This document shows positions 1 through 7,789 of a stretch of DNA of 31,467 bases, one piece after another (the first letter of the stretch is position 1; the number at the start of each line of letters is the position of its first letter). Origin of the DNA: Campylobacteraceae bacterium. GTDB lineage: Bacteria; Campylobacterota; Campylobacteria; Campylobacterales; Sulfurovaceae. The position numbers and the translations under genes are program-made. The notes beneath the pieces are model-generated. The model was not told the origin of the DNA and did not search any database. It worked only from the letters and a program-made list of their open reading frames with translations. The stretch is from contig JALWLW010000129.1 of the NCBI GenBank assembly GCA_027081065.1, positions 1-31,467 on the forward strand. The letters are read 5' to 3'.

Positions 1-67
1 TATTTGCATGAGATACATTGTTTCCAACCAATGGACCTTTTCCTGTTACATCACATCTTCTTGCCAT
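1..67 (-). CDS. rpmB: 50S ribosomal protein L28, N-terminal part (runs off the window)
   Basis: Reading the minus strand from the ATG at 67 gives [20 protein letters not shown], the highly conserved start of bacterial ribosomal protein L28, including the Cys near the N-terminus and the GKGP-GN motif. Only 22 codons are inside the window; the gene continues past position 1. L28 is a structural protein of the large ribosomal subunit. A good ribosome binding site (AAAGGT) lies about 7 bases before the ATG on the minus strand. The assignment rests on the conserved N-terminus alone but is close to certain. Confidence 0.93.
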   Translation of the reverse strand, partial: MARRCDVTGKGPLVGNNVSHAN

Positions 68-132
68 GATAATACCTTTGTAATTAATAGTGTTTATGAT
101 GCACAAATAAATGGCTCATAAAAAGTTTCGCA

Positions 133-138
133 ATTATA
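133..138 (-). promoter_or_regulatory. -10 box for rpmB
   Basis: ATTATA on the plus strand reads TATAAT on the minus strand, about 65 bases before the rpmB start codon. No -35 box is obvious, as is usual for sigma-70 promoters in Campylobacterota. Placement is by sequence match only. Confidence 0.5.
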
Positions 139-188
139 GGAAAAAATTGCTTAAGTACAGTGGAGTTCAATGTAATCTTTAAATATGT

Positions 189-194
189 TATAAT
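189..194 (+). promoter_or_regulatory. -10 box for the 225-1016 gene
   Basis: TATAAT lies 30 bases before the ATG at 225, inside an AT-rich stretch. It is a perfect consensus -10 without a clear -35. There is no good Shine-Dalgarno sequence in front of the ATG (only ...ATTAAACG), so translation may start weakly. Confidence 0.5.
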
Positions 195-224
195 TCTATA
201 AAATTAGAAATAGGCAATTAAACG

Positions 225-1016
225 ATGGTAAAAAAAGAAGAAAACTATAGTTTTCCTTGGGGGTTTCATTTAGGTGAGCTGAAAAACAGCGAAGAGAGTA
301 TTCCATTATATACTCCTTCTAAAGATGGTGGGTTTTGTCTACTTTATGATAAAGCTTCTGAGAAAAAAGCAGATACACTACTTGAAAGTTTAGCATTGGA
401 GTTACTTGCTTCAATGCCTTATCAAAGTTTGAGTGTTGAACTGTTTGATTTTGGTAAAAAAAAGTTCTACTCTCTTTCTCCTTTACAATATGTTGAAATC
501 TATAACGTAGCACATAATGAAGAGATGATAAATCAAGCTTTCCAACGACTTGAAACGATGATTATTTCACGACATAAAGAGTTACTCTGTTGTAATAGAC
601 AAACAATAAATGAGCATAATCAAAAGTCTAGAATGAAACAAGCTTATCACTTATTACTTATGAATTTAGAGAATTTTCCAACAGAAGAACAATCTTTACT
701 TCGAATTGAAAATTTTGTGCAATCAGCATGTCAAGCAGGTGTTTATGTTATAGCTTTTGGAAATGTAGAGGTTGAAAAAAGTGACAATAAAACGGTACAA
801 ACCATTTTATCCCATTTTAAAAAGCTACGTGTAACAGAAAATGAATTTAATATAACTTCTGAAATTTTCGAGTTTATGGAGCTTTTAGATGACCATAGAT
901 TTGAAGGGTTAGACCTTGATAAAAGTAGTTTACTTCAAAATGCTATGACCAATGCAAACCTTGAAAGTTTGATGGATCCCGAAAATATAAAATTAGAAAC
1001 AAATACAAAGGTATAA
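225..1016 (+). CDS. FtsK/SpoIIIE-like N-terminal domain protein, ATPase domain absent
   Basis: This encodes 263 soluble residues with no signal peptide or membrane segment. The pattern recalls the region that precedes the motor domain in some large FtsK/SpoIIIE-type ATP-binding proteins. Residues about 35-80 (GGFCLLYD, then LESLALELLASMP, then SVELFDFG) match the 'load, shrink, compute' strand-helix pattern. Residues about 100-185 (a helix with RLETMIISRHKEL, then YHLLLMNLENFP, then a helix ending GVYVIAFGN) match the following segment. No Walker A or B motif follows, so this looks like a stand-alone or truncated member. Its stop codon lies two bases before the ATG of the PpnP-like gene, so the two are probably co-transcribed. 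Family assignment is from remembered pattern and is only moderately certain; the function is unknown. Confidence 0.6.
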   Translation: MVKKEENYSFPWGFHLGELKNSEESIPLYTPSKDGGFCLLYDKASEKKADTLLESLALELLASMPYQSLSVELFDFGKKKFYSLSPLQYVEIYNVAHNEEMINQAFQRLETMIISRHKELLCCNRQTINEHNQKSRMKQAYHLLLMNLENFPTEEQSLLRIENFVQSACQAGVYVIAFGNVEVEKSDNKTVQTILSHFKKLRVTENEFNITSEIFEFMELLDDHRFEGLDLDKSSLLQNAMTNANLESLMDPENIKLETNTKV

Positions 1017-1018
1017 CA

Positions 1019-1255
1019 ATGAATTTTCCTGATGGGAGCAGAAAAACTCTAGGCTTTATGGCTAAAGGTGAGTATGAGTTTGGTACAGAACAAGCTGAAC
1101 TTATGGAGATTACTTCTGGTGAGCTTGACTACAAATTAGCAGATTCTAACGAATGGGTTAGCGTTACAGGTGGAGAGAGTTTTAATGTTCCTGCTAACTC
1201 TAAGTTCCAAGTGAATGCTAAGGGTATGGTTGATTACTGCTGCTCTTATCTTTAA
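1019..1255 (+). CDS. ppnP: Pyrimidine/purine nucleoside phosphorylase, N-terminally short
   Basis: The 78 residues match the PpnP (YaiE) cupin family, which splits nucleosides with phosphate into base and ribose-1-phosphate. Family hallmarks are FPDGSRKTLGFM near the start, GEYEFGTEQAELMEI, GGESFNVPANSKF, and the ending DYCCSYL. Usual family length is about 93-105 residues, so the first 15-20 residues, which form a strand with pattern A-N-V-Y-F-D-G-K, are missing. The ATG falls exactly where family members read V-N-F-P-D-G. No alternative upstream start exists in this frame. The upstream gene ends two bases earlier and its last residues (ENIKLETNTKV) lie in the register expected for the missing strand, in another frame. 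It could be a working short form, a remnant, or one half of a frameshifted gene. Confidence 0.8.
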   Translation: MNFPDGSRKTLGFMAKGEYEFGTEQAELMEITSGELDYKLADSNEWVSVTGGESFNVPANSKFQVNAKGMVDYCCSYL

Positions 1256-1319
1256 CCCCAAAATTTAAATAATCCATTGCAATTTCTGTAAACTTTTCTG
1301 TGTTATTTCTCTCTATGTT

Positions 1320-1613
1320 TTGGTCAAAACTGACTATAAGGGTTGCTGTTTGGGTGGTATGATTGGACTGATTATAGCCATTGTTTTAGTATTTTTAGAA
1401 CCAATTGTTTGGGTAGATATTTTAGGTTATAAAACAGCTATTTTCCCATTCAAATGCTCTGTACTTTTTTCTGTGAGTATTGCATTTTTAACTATTTACC
1501 TTATTTCAATTTTAGATAATAGCCAACAAGCACAAAATGAAAGAGATGCTTTTGAAGCACAAGAGATTCGTTCTCAAACGGGTATTGGTGCTGAGGGGGC
1601 TTCTACTCATTAG
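1320..1613 (+). pseudogene. Stranded C-terminal tail of a cation/acetate symporter (ActP-like)
   Basis: The 97-residue frame starts at a TTG and matches only the last part of ActP-type sodium:solute symporters (usually about 550 residues). Two membrane segments are visible (about 10-28 and 47-65), followed by LDNSQQAQNERDAF and the ending RSQTGIGAEGAS, the signature C-terminus of ActP. Nothing upstream encodes the rest of the transporter; the PpnP-like gene ends 65 bases earlier. There is no ribosome binding site before the TTG. The likeliest reading is a remnant left by deletion of the main part of the gene. The frame is intact, so either the loss is recent or the tail has been kept as a small membrane protein. 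Confidence 0.75.
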
Positions 1614-1642
1614 TCAAAATTATTTATGACATTAAGCATTTT

Positions 1643-1660
1643 GGTGCAATTAATTGCACC
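1643..1660 (+). repeat. 18-bp perfect palindrome between the actP remnant and the next gene
   Basis: GGTGCAATTAATTGCACC is its own reverse complement. It sits 30 bases after the actP-like stop and 10 bases before a TATAAT box. There is no T-run on the plus strand, so it is not a standard terminator. On the minus strand it reads TAGGGTGC...GCACC, close to the hairpin at 8101-8120, so the two may be copies of a small dispersed palindromic element. An operator role at the 1670 promoter is an alternative. Confidence 0.6.
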
Positions 1661-1669
1661 CTAGTATGT

Positions 1670-1696
1670 TATAATCTTTAAAATCATTATTAGGAG
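1670..1696 (+). promoter_or_regulatory. -10 box and ribosome binding site for the 1702-2181 gene
   Basis: TATAAT at 1670-1675 is followed by AGGAG at 1692-1696, six bases before the ATG at 1702. Both match consensus. No -35 box is evident. Confidence 0.6.
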
Positions 1697-1701
1697 ACAG
1701 A

Positions 1702-2181
1702 ATGAACTTTGAATTTACAGCTGAAACAATTTTACTTATTATTGCAGGTATTATTTTAGGGGGAGCATTATCTTACTTAAAATCTTTATTTACTATTCGA
1801 AAACATAAAAAAGAACTCAAAGAATATAAAGACCATTTAGATAGACAAATGAAGATTACTAATGCAGGGAATGAAACATTAGTTAAAGAGCTTGAGGCTA
1901 TGAAAAAAGAGGCTGAAAACCTTAGAATATCAGTACAAACGCTCAACCAAAAGCCTGGTCGTGCTGAACTTAGACTTTTAAATATTTACGATGCAGCACT
2001 TAGAAAAATGATGTCACAAGCTCCTGGTTTTTCAACAGCATGGGAAAACTCTTTACAAGAAGCTGAGCGTGAATATGAAGCGAATGAGTCTGGTTTAAAA
2101 AGCATTGTTTCTAAAGTATTTGGTTCAGGAACAGGTGTTGTGAATGATCCAAATAATATTCAACAGATAGAACATAAGTAA
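1702..2181 (+). CDS. Membrane-anchored coiled-coil protein of unknown function
   Basis: The 159-residue product starts with a short N-terminal stretch and one membrane segment (about residues 9-27, LLIIAGIILGGALSYL). A basic patch (RKHKKELKEYK) follows, then a coiled coil (about 40-85) rich in K, E and L heptads, then a helical region with the motif ELRLLNIYDAALRKM, and a polar tail. The layout (one anchor, then a cytoplasmic coiled coil) recalls YhcB/DUF1043-type proteins, but no family signature is clear and I do not assign one. It has its own promoter and a strong ribosome binding site, and stands alone between the actP remnant and a lipoprotein gene. Confidence 0.7.
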   Translation: MNFEFTAETILLIIAGIILGGALSYLKSLFTIRKHKKELKEYKDHLDRQMKITNAGNETLVKELEAMKKEAENLRISVQTLNQKPGRAELRLLNIYDAALRKMMSQAPGFSTAWENSLQEAEREYEANESGLKSIVSKVFGSGTGVVNDPNNIQQIEHK

Positions 2182-2190
2182 AAACTTTAC

Positions 2191-2237
2191 AAAATCCTTT
2201 TTTTAGTTTATAATAGTTAAAAACAAAAAAGGATTTT
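2191..2237 (+). promoter_or_regulatory. Promoter of the 2241 gene inside a 13-bp inverted repeat that covers the ribosome binding site
   Basis: The left arm AAAATCCTTTTTT (2191-2203) and right arm AAAAAAGGATTTT (2225-2237) are perfect inverted repeats. Between them lies TATAAT (2209-2214). The right arm holds the AAGGA ribosome binding site of the gene starting at 2241. A transcript starting near 2221 would lack the left arm and leave the site free; read-through from the upstream gene would carry both arms and could mask it. The same hairpin, with its trailing Ts (2234-2240), could also act as a weak terminator for the 1702-2181 gene. Confidence 0.55.
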
Positions 2238-2240
2238 TTT

Positions 2241-2792
2241 ATGTTAAAAATAATATTTACTTCATTTATAAGCTTATATATTACAGCTTGTCTCTCTACT
2301 TCAACCATACTTATTCCTCCTACTCAACCTAAACCAGTTTTAAGTCAATCAACTATTTTAAAGATTGCTATTCCTGTGAGAGAGTATGGATATAGAACTT
2401 TTGATACACAAGTACTTACTACAAATAATGAATTCAATAATTTTATAGAGAAAGTAAAAAAAGAAAAAGGTTGGAATCAAAAAGAGAATTTTCTTAGTTC
2501 TTTGACACTCTATCCTATTGATTTTACAAAATATAATCTTTTACTCTATCGTATGACAGAAAGTTCAAGTTCTACTGTTTTAGCAGTAGATATTCCCAAA
2601 GGTACAGATGAACATATAGTTATTGAAATTGGTCGAGATAAACCAAATAGTGGTACTACTGATATGGCATATTATGCTTTAGCCTATAGAGTGGCTAAGT
2701 CAGTTAAGGACATTACTTTTGATAATGGCATTAAAAAGCATGTTATTAAAAATAGAGCTTTAAGACTATTAGAAAAAGTAGAAAATAAATAA
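2241..2792 (+). CDS. Predicted lipoprotein of unknown function
   Basis: The 183-residue protein begins with a basic residue, a hydrophobic stretch and the lipobox I-T-A-C, giving Cys17 as the predicted lipid-modified residue. The mature part has a Pro-rich linker (PPTQPKP), then a compact domain of about 130 residues with alternating strands (LTLYPIDFTKYNLLLYRM, TVLAVDIP, HIVIEIGRD). The pattern resembles small protease-complex or PrcB-like lipoprotein folds, but I see no decisive motif. The ATG is supported by AAGGA at 2229-2233. It faces the convergent aldolase-like gene with a 21-base gap. Confidence 0.65.
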   Translation: MLKIIFTSFISLYITACLSTSTILIPPTQPKPVLSQSTILKIAIPVREYGYRTFDTQVLTTNNEFNNFIEKVKKEKGWNQKENFLSSLTLYPIDFTKYNLLLYRMTESSSSTVLAVDIPKGTDEHIVIEIGRDKPNSGTTDMAYYALAYRVAKSVKDITFDNGIKKHVIKNRALRLLEKVENK

Positions 2793-2813
2793 TGTTTCTA
2801 GCCTCTTTTAAAG

Positions 2814-3392
2814 TTACCTATTCATATTGTTTAAGGTTAATAGTCTACAAGAGTTTTCTAAGATAGCTACTTTTTTAACCATTTCAAGTAAGTCTCTGTC
2901 GTAAGAAACCAGTCCAAAGCCTTTAATGAGTAACAGATGTTTATTGTTATTTTCAAAATAAGTTGCAATCTCATGAGGGGCTCTCTCTTCCCAATCATTA
3001 AAATTTCCAGGATCATACACATGCACCTCTTTTAAAAGGCTATAGCCATAATAGTCTTGGGGGATAACCACAGAGTGTTCAAAAGAGTAAGCTGTAGCAT
3101 AAGGGGGCATGGTGTAGGAGATGTATTTTGCATTGGGTTGGGAATTGTAAATTTCTAAATGAATGTCCGTATCAGGTGAGGCTTCTTTCCAGCGATAATC
3201 TTTTCTTGTGTTACAAGTGAGGCGTATAAATTCATCTTTTTTTATTTTATCTAAGATAGTATCTTTCTTATTAATAACAAAAGCGTGAATATCTGTTTTT
3301 GCAGAAATTGAACCATGAAAAACACCAAAGTAGTTTTTTGAAAACATTGAGTGCGATATCTGTTGTAACTCTTTTAGTAAGTGGTCATTCAT
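2814..3392 (-). CDS. Class II aldolase/adducin-like protein without metal-binding His residues
   Basis: The 192-residue protein has the class II aldolase/adducin fold signature: an N-terminal helix, FGVFHGSISAK where family members have a G-N-x-S-x-R type motif, then HLEIYNSQPNAKYISYTMPP, and a C-terminal helix pair. Active members (fuculose-phosphate aldolase, ribulose-phosphate epimerase) bind zinc with an HTHP motif and a later NHG His. Here HTHP has become YTMP and the NHG region reads KGFG, so all three usual zinc ligands appear lost. The ordinary catalytic Glu position reads Asp (SPDTDIH). It may therefore be a non-enzymatic adducin-like or divergent protein. It is transcribed away from rsmH and has no operon partner. 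Confidence 0.75.
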   Translation of the reverse strand: MNDHLLKELQQISHSMFSKNYFGVFHGSISAKTDIHAFVINKKDTILDKIKKDEFIRLTCNTRKDYRWKEASPDTDIHLEIYNSQPNAKYISYTMPPYATAYSFEHSVVIPQDYYGYSLLKEVHVYDPGNFNDWEERAPHEIATYFENNNKHLLLIKGFGLVSYDRDLLEMVKKVAILENSCRLLTLNNMNR

Positions 3393-3419
3393 GGGTTTAT
3401 TATCCTAATAAGTTTCTGC

Positions 3420-3425
3420 TATTAT
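3420..3425 (+). promoter_or_regulatory. -10-like box for rsmH
   Basis: TATTAT in the context TTTCTGCTATTAT lies 46 bases before the rsmH ATG. It resembles the GCTATAAT boxes seen elsewhere in the window with one mismatch. The ribosome binding site is weak (GAGAATAAAGT). Confidence 0.4.
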
Positions 3426-3471
3426 ATCAAAATAAAAAGTTGAAAGAAAAAGTTAAAAAAGAGAATAAAGT

Positions 3472-4419
3472 ATGAATAATATTCCCCATATCCCTGTGTT
3501 ATTAGATGAGGTTCTTGATGGTTTTAGTAACATAGAAGAGGGCTATTTTGTAGACTGTACGCTTGGTTATGCTGGGCATTCAGAAGCGATGTTAAAAACA
3601 TATGACAAGATTCAACACATTGGTATTGACAGAGATGATGAAGCTTTAGCCTTTTCAAAAGCGAGGTTAGCCCCTTTTAAGGAACGCTCTACACTTTACA
3701 AAGGAACATTTGCCAATACTTTGCCAATACTAGAAGAGACACCTATAACAGGTGTTTTAGCAGACTTTGGGGTTTCATCTTTGCAGTTGGACAAAATGGA
3801 TAGAGGCTTTTCATTTGAGAGTGAAACACTTGACATGCGTATGGACAACAGAGCAGAGCTTTCTGCTTATGAAGTTGTTAACGAATACTCTCAAGATAAA
3901 CTTGAATACATTTTAAACCATTATGGAGAAGTACGTTCGTACAAAAAAGTAGCCTCAGCCATTGTTCAAGCACGTTCCCTAAAGCCTATAAAGAGTGGAA
4001 AAGAACTGGCTGATGTGATTTGTACGGTTATTCCTCGTGGAGGGAAAATTCACCCTGCGACGCTCTCTTTTCAAGGCATTCGTATTGAAGTAAACAATGA
4101 GTTAGGTGAAATAGAAGGGCTTTTAGATGTGTTAGAATCTAAATATAAAGCTGGGGAATTAAACAGTACCATTGTCTCACTCATTACCTTTCACTCTTTA
4201 GAAGACCGACTGGTTAAGAACCGTTATAAAGCATGGGCGACAAAATGTATTTGTGACCCACATGCCATGCGTTGTACTTGTGGTAAAGAGCATGACTTCG
4301 GTAAAATGTTGGTACGAAAGCCCATTACAGCGACTAAAAAAGAGTTAAAAGTAAACGCACGTTCTCGTTCAGCAAAGCTTAGAACATTTATTTTTAAAAG
4401 GAGTAAAAAAGATGACTAA
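3472..4419 (+). CDS. rsmH: 16S rRNA (cytosine-1402-N4)-methyltransferase
   Basis: The 315-residue protein matches RsmH (MraW), which uses S-adenosylmethionine to methylate N4 of C1402 in the decoding centre of 16S rRNA. It begins with HIPVLLDEVL, the universal RsmH start. VDCTLGYAGHSEAML (about residues 27-41) is the SAM-binding motif I, followed by GIDRDDEAL, LADFGVSSLQLD, RGFSFESETLDMRMD, and the C-terminal FHSLEDRLVK and KPITATKKE motifs, which are all standard. A Cys-rich insertion (CICDPHAMRCTC, about residues 262-273) is typical of many members. Its end overlaps the ftsL-like gene by 8 bases, the usual dcw-cluster arrangement. Confidence 0.96.
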   Translation: MNNIPHIPVLLDEVLDGFSNIEEGYFVDCTLGYAGHSEAMLKTYDKIQHIGIDRDDEALAFSKARLAPFKERSTLYKGTFANTLPILEETPITGVLADFGVSSLQLDKMDRGFSFESETLDMRMDNRAELSAYEVVNEYSQDKLEYILNHYGEVRSYKKVASAIVQARSLKPIKSGKELADVICTVIPRGGKIHPATLSFQGIRIEVNNELGEIEGLLDVLESKYKAGELNSTIVSLITFHSLEDRLVKNRYKAWATKCICDPHAMRCTCGKEHDFGKMLVRKPITATKKELKVNARSRSAKLRTFIFKRSKKDD

Positions 4420-4651
4420 GGTACAACAAAAACCTGAAAATGGGGTAACCAATGGAATGATATTGATTACCGTGATGCTTACAGCACTGGTACTGCTTTT
4501 GACCTTACCGAACATCTACTTAGACAATCAGATTTATTATCAGAGTCGTAAATTAGCCCACTTAAATAAGATAAAAATAACGCTTGAAGAGGAACAAGCC
4601 ATTATTAAAGCACGACTTGAAGAGATTAATGTTCGAGAGAATTTGAGGTAG
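4412..4651 (+). CDS. FtsL-like small bitopic membrane protein
   Basis: The 79-residue product has a short cytoplasmic start (residues 1-15), one membrane span (about 16-35, MILITVMLTALVLLLTLP) and a periplasmic coiled-coil tail rich in Leu, Glu and Ile. This architecture, its size and its position overlapping the end of rsmH fit FtsL, the divisome protein that pairs with FtsB. Sequence conservation in FtsL is poor, so the name is inferred from layout and context. The next gene starts four bases after its stop codon, which suggests one transcript with rsmH and the RND gene. Confidence 0.75.
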   Translation: MTKVQQKPENGVTNGMILITVMLTALVLLLTLPNIYLDNQIYYQSRKLAHLNKIKITLEEEQAIIKARLEEINVRENLR

Positions 4652-4654
4652 CTC

Positions 4655-7600
4655 ATGATTAGAAAGTTTCTTGAATTTGCCATAGACAGACCTGTGTTAA
4701 ACCACTTGGTGATGATTTTGATGTTTGCCATGGCTCTTTTTGCTTACAAAATGATTCCTAAGGAGATTTTTCCTCCTTCTCAATTAGATGAGATTATTAT
4801 TACAGGTACATATATTGGGGCAAGTGCTGATGTCTTAGATAAGATGGCTGTTAAAGGCATTGAAGATGATTTAAAAAGCATTTCAGAAATTGACACTATT
4901 TTTTCGACCATTCAGAATGGTTTTTTTACCATCAAAGCAGAGATACTCCCTGGCAATGACAATCAATCTGTTTTGGGTGATGTCAAAGACATCATTGCTA
5001 AAAACAAACGTGATTTACCCTCAGACATGGATGAACCTATAGCTAAGATTAAAGTCCATGACTACCCTTTAGTTTTGGTAGCTGTTGCAGGTGGCAACAC
5101 CATGAAAGAGCTAGTTGATGGGGCAAATGATTTAAAAGACAGATTAACGCAGATAGATGATTTGGCTGACATTACCATTCGTGGTGAGTCCGATGAAGAG
5201 GTACTCATTACGCTTGACCAAAAAAAGATAGATGCTTATGGTTTGTCTAAGTCGGCTGTCTATTCGGCTATTGGTTCGCTCTCTTCCATTTTTCCTGTAG
5301 GAACGGTTAAAGCTAAAGGAGAGCATCTTTACATTTCAACCATTAACGGCGAGAAGAGTAAAGAGAAGTTAGAACAGAGTCTTTTGTCGGTTAATGGCAA
5401 ACGGTTTTATTTACAAGACATCGCTTCAGTACAAATAGGCTTGGCAGAACCCCTGCAACTTTCACACTTTAACTCAAAACAAAATGTCTCTTTAGACATT
5501 AAAAAAACCAAAGATGGCAATGCCATTGAGTTGGTAAAAAAAGTAAAAAAAGTCTTAGAAGAATACAATGAAAAATACAAAGACAAACTAAGCTTTGAAG
5601 CCTACACGGACACCTCTATTTGGATTAAAAACCGTCTTAACTTAGTCTCTTCAAACATTATTTTTGGGCTTATTTTGGTCATGATAGCTTTGCTTTTAAC
5701 GCTGAATGTACGCATTGCGTTTGTGGTAGGCATAGGAATTTTTACCTCGTTTATGATTGCTCTTATTTCGGCTGAAATTATGGGGGAGAGCATTAACATG
5801 CTTAGTCTCATGGGGGCGTTAATTGCTCTTGGAATGTTGGTAGACGAAGCCATTGTTGTGGCTGAAAACATCTATCGACATGTGGAGATGGGAAAAGCCC
5901 CTAGAGAAGCAGCGATTGATGGGGCGAGTGAGATGTTCCCTGCTATTTTAACAGCCACATTAACCACCGTTTTTGCCTTTTTACCTCTGCTCATCATGAC
6001 AGGTAAAATGGGAATGTTTATAAAAATTTTACCCATTATGATTAGCATACTACTCATCTCCTCTTTATTTGAAGCATTTTATTTTTTGCCTCTACATGCT
6101 AAAGAGTTGCTCTCCATCGGGAAAATAGAAAAAATTCAAAAAGAAGAGAGTAAGTTTTGGAAATCACTCAAATGGTTATATCGGGCTATTTTAGAAAAAC
6201 TTTTAAATGTTAAGCTTTTTGCCTTAATTGTTTTGGTAGTAGGCATCATGGTAGCAACGGTTGCCATGAAAAAAATCACCAAATTTCAGCTCATGCCAGA
6301 GTTTGACGTGCAACAGGTTTACTTAAATGGTAAGGTGAACATTAACAACTCTCTAACTGAAACGGAAGCCTATGTAACCCACATTGAAGAGCAACTTTTA
6401 AATTACTTGGACAAAGCCGAAGTAGATTCGGTTACTTCTGTTATTGGCTTTAAGATGAACCCTGATAAAACGTTTGAGACAGGAGACAACCTTTTTCATA
6501 TTTTTATTAATTTACATGAACGGGCACCTGAAAACTTTTTTGATAAGCATGTTAATCCTCTGTTCTCTTTAGAGTATGATGACAGCGACATGATACGTGA
6601 GCGTTCAGCACAAACGGTGAGCAAAGAAGTACAAGAGGGCATCTTGGAAAAAATGCGTCAACTCAAAGATAAAGAGGGGCGTAAGGTTTTTGAAGAGTTT
6701 AATATCTATGCGCAACAAACAGGCATGGTAGGTAATGACATTGAGATTGGTTTCTCTCATCCGAATCAAGAAAAGGTCTTAACAGCTTTAACTAAAGTAG
6801 AAAAAAAGCTAAAAAGCATAGATGGTGTTCATGACATTGGTGACAATGCCACCGAGGGTGAACGTGAATTAAAACTGCGTGTCAATGAATATGGACAATC
6901 GTTAGGACTCAATGAAACCTACATTACCAATGCTTTAAGAGGCTCATTTTTTAAAGCAGAGTACAGTAAAATGTTTAATGACGAGGGGCTTTTAAGGGTT
7001 AAAATAGAGGACAAATATAAAGATGAAAAAAGCACCTTAGCCGACTTTAAACTCACCACACCAGAGGGGCAAGTGGTGGTAATTAAAGAGGTTTGTGACT
7101 TTTATTATCAAAAAAGTTTTGTGCGTATTTTTAAAGAAGATGGCGAAAAAGTAAACTCACTTTACGCAGCTGTAGACAAAGAGGTGACTGTACCTGAAGA
7201 GGTGATGAAAAAGTTAGACCCACTCTTAGATGAACTACGAGATGAAGGCTTAAAAGTCATCATAAAAGGCGAGAAAAAAGCCAATGACAAAATTGTAGCC
7301 GAAATGATGCAAGCAGCACTCATTGCTGCTTTTTTAATTTTCATTACTTTGGTGTGGATGTTTAACTCCTTTGTGCAACCATTAATTATTTTGTCGATTA
7401 TTCCTCTTTCGCTTTTAGGGGTATTAGTCGGTACAAAACTCATGGGCTTAAACATGACCATGACAGGGGCTATGGGCATCGTAGGTCTAGCAGGGGTTGT
7501 GGTAAATGACGGACTCATCATGCTAGAGTTTGTGCGTAAAGCTAAAAATAAAGCTGAAATCTTAGAGTACGCAGGGCAACGCTTACGCCCCATCATCTTA

Positions 7601-7789
7601 ACATCCGTAACGACCGTACTGGGTCTTGGTTCACTCATCTTCTTTGCTTCAGGTCAAGCACTCATCTTACAACCCATGGCAATTAGCTTAGGCTTTGGAA
7701 TCGCATGGGCTACGGTGTTAAACCTCTATTTTGTACCGTTGATGTTTGCTGTGCTTTATAGAGTTGATGATGAAGGGAAAAAAGGTTGA
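4655..7789 (+). CDS. RND-family efflux transporter permease (AcrB/MexB superfamily)
   Basis: The 1044 residues have the complete RND layout: TM1 at about 15-34, a first porter loop, TM2-6 at about 332-490, TM7 at about 520-545, a second porter loop, and TM8-12 at about 880-1035. In TM4 the usual Asp-Asp proton pair reads D397-E398 within GMLVDEAIVVAENI. In TM10 the position of the AcrB lysine lies in GVVVNDGLIMLEF (N951, D952), so proton relay details differ from AcrB. Subfamily and substrate cannot be told from the sequence. No adaptor (MFP) or outer-membrane channel gene is adjacent, so partners must be encoded elsewhere. Translation starts four bases after the ftsL-like stop and its own stop overlaps the next start. 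Confidence 0.9.
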   Translation: MIRKFLEFAIDRPVLNHLVMILMFAMALFAYKMIPKEIFPPSQLDEIIITGTYIGASADVLDKMAVKGIEDDLKSISEIDTIFSTIQNGFFTIKAEILPGNDNQSVLGDVKDIIAKNKRDLPSDMDEPIAKIKVHDYPLVLVAVAGGNTMKELVDGANDLKDRLTQIDDLADITIRGESDEEVLITLDQKKIDAYGLSKSAVYSAIGSLSSIFPVGTVKAKGEHLYISTINGEKSKEKLEQSLLSVNGKRFYLQDIASVQIGLAEPLQLSHFNSKQNVSLDIKKTKDGNAIELVKKVKKVLEEYNEKYKDKLSFEAYTDTSIWIKNRLNLVSSNIIFGLILVMIALLLTLNVRIAFVVGIGIFTSFMIALISAEIMGESINMLSLMGALIALGMLVDEAIVVAENIYRHVEMGKAPREAAIDGASEMFPAILTATLTTVFAFLPLLIMTGKMGMFIKILPIMISILLISSLFEAFYFLPLHAKELLSIGKIEKIQKEESKFWKSLKWLYRAILEKLLNVKLFALIVLVVGIMVATVAMKKITKFQLMPEFDVQQVYLNGKVNINNSLTETEAYVTHIEEQLLNYLDKAEVDSVTSVIGFKMNPDKTFETGDNLFHIFINLHERAPENFFDKHVNPLFSLEYDDSDMIRERSAQTVSKEVQEGILEKMRQLKDKEGRKVFEEFNIYAQQTGMVGNDIEIGFSHPNQEKVLTALTKVEKKLKSIDGVHDIGDNATEGERELKLRVNEYGQSLGLNETYITNALRGSFFKAEYSKMFNDEGLLRVKIEDKYKDEKSTLADFKLTTPEGQVVVIKEVCDFYYQKSFVRIFKEDGEKVNSLYAAVDKEVTVPEEVMKKLDPLLDELRDEGLKVIIKGEKKANDKIVAEMMQAALIAAFLIFITLVWMFNSFVQPLIILSIIPLSLLGVLVGTKLMGLNMTMTGAMGIVGLAGVVVNDGLIMLEFVRKAKNKAEILEYAGQRLRPIILTSVTTVLGLGSLIFFASGQALILQPMAISLGFGIAWATVLNLYFVPLMFAVLYRVDDEGKKG

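Noticed and set aside
7162..7638. 158-codon open frame on the minus strand inside the RND gene
   Set aside because: It is the antisense of a strongly conserved membrane region, with biased composition (Ser, Thr, Met, Pro) and no ribosome binding site.
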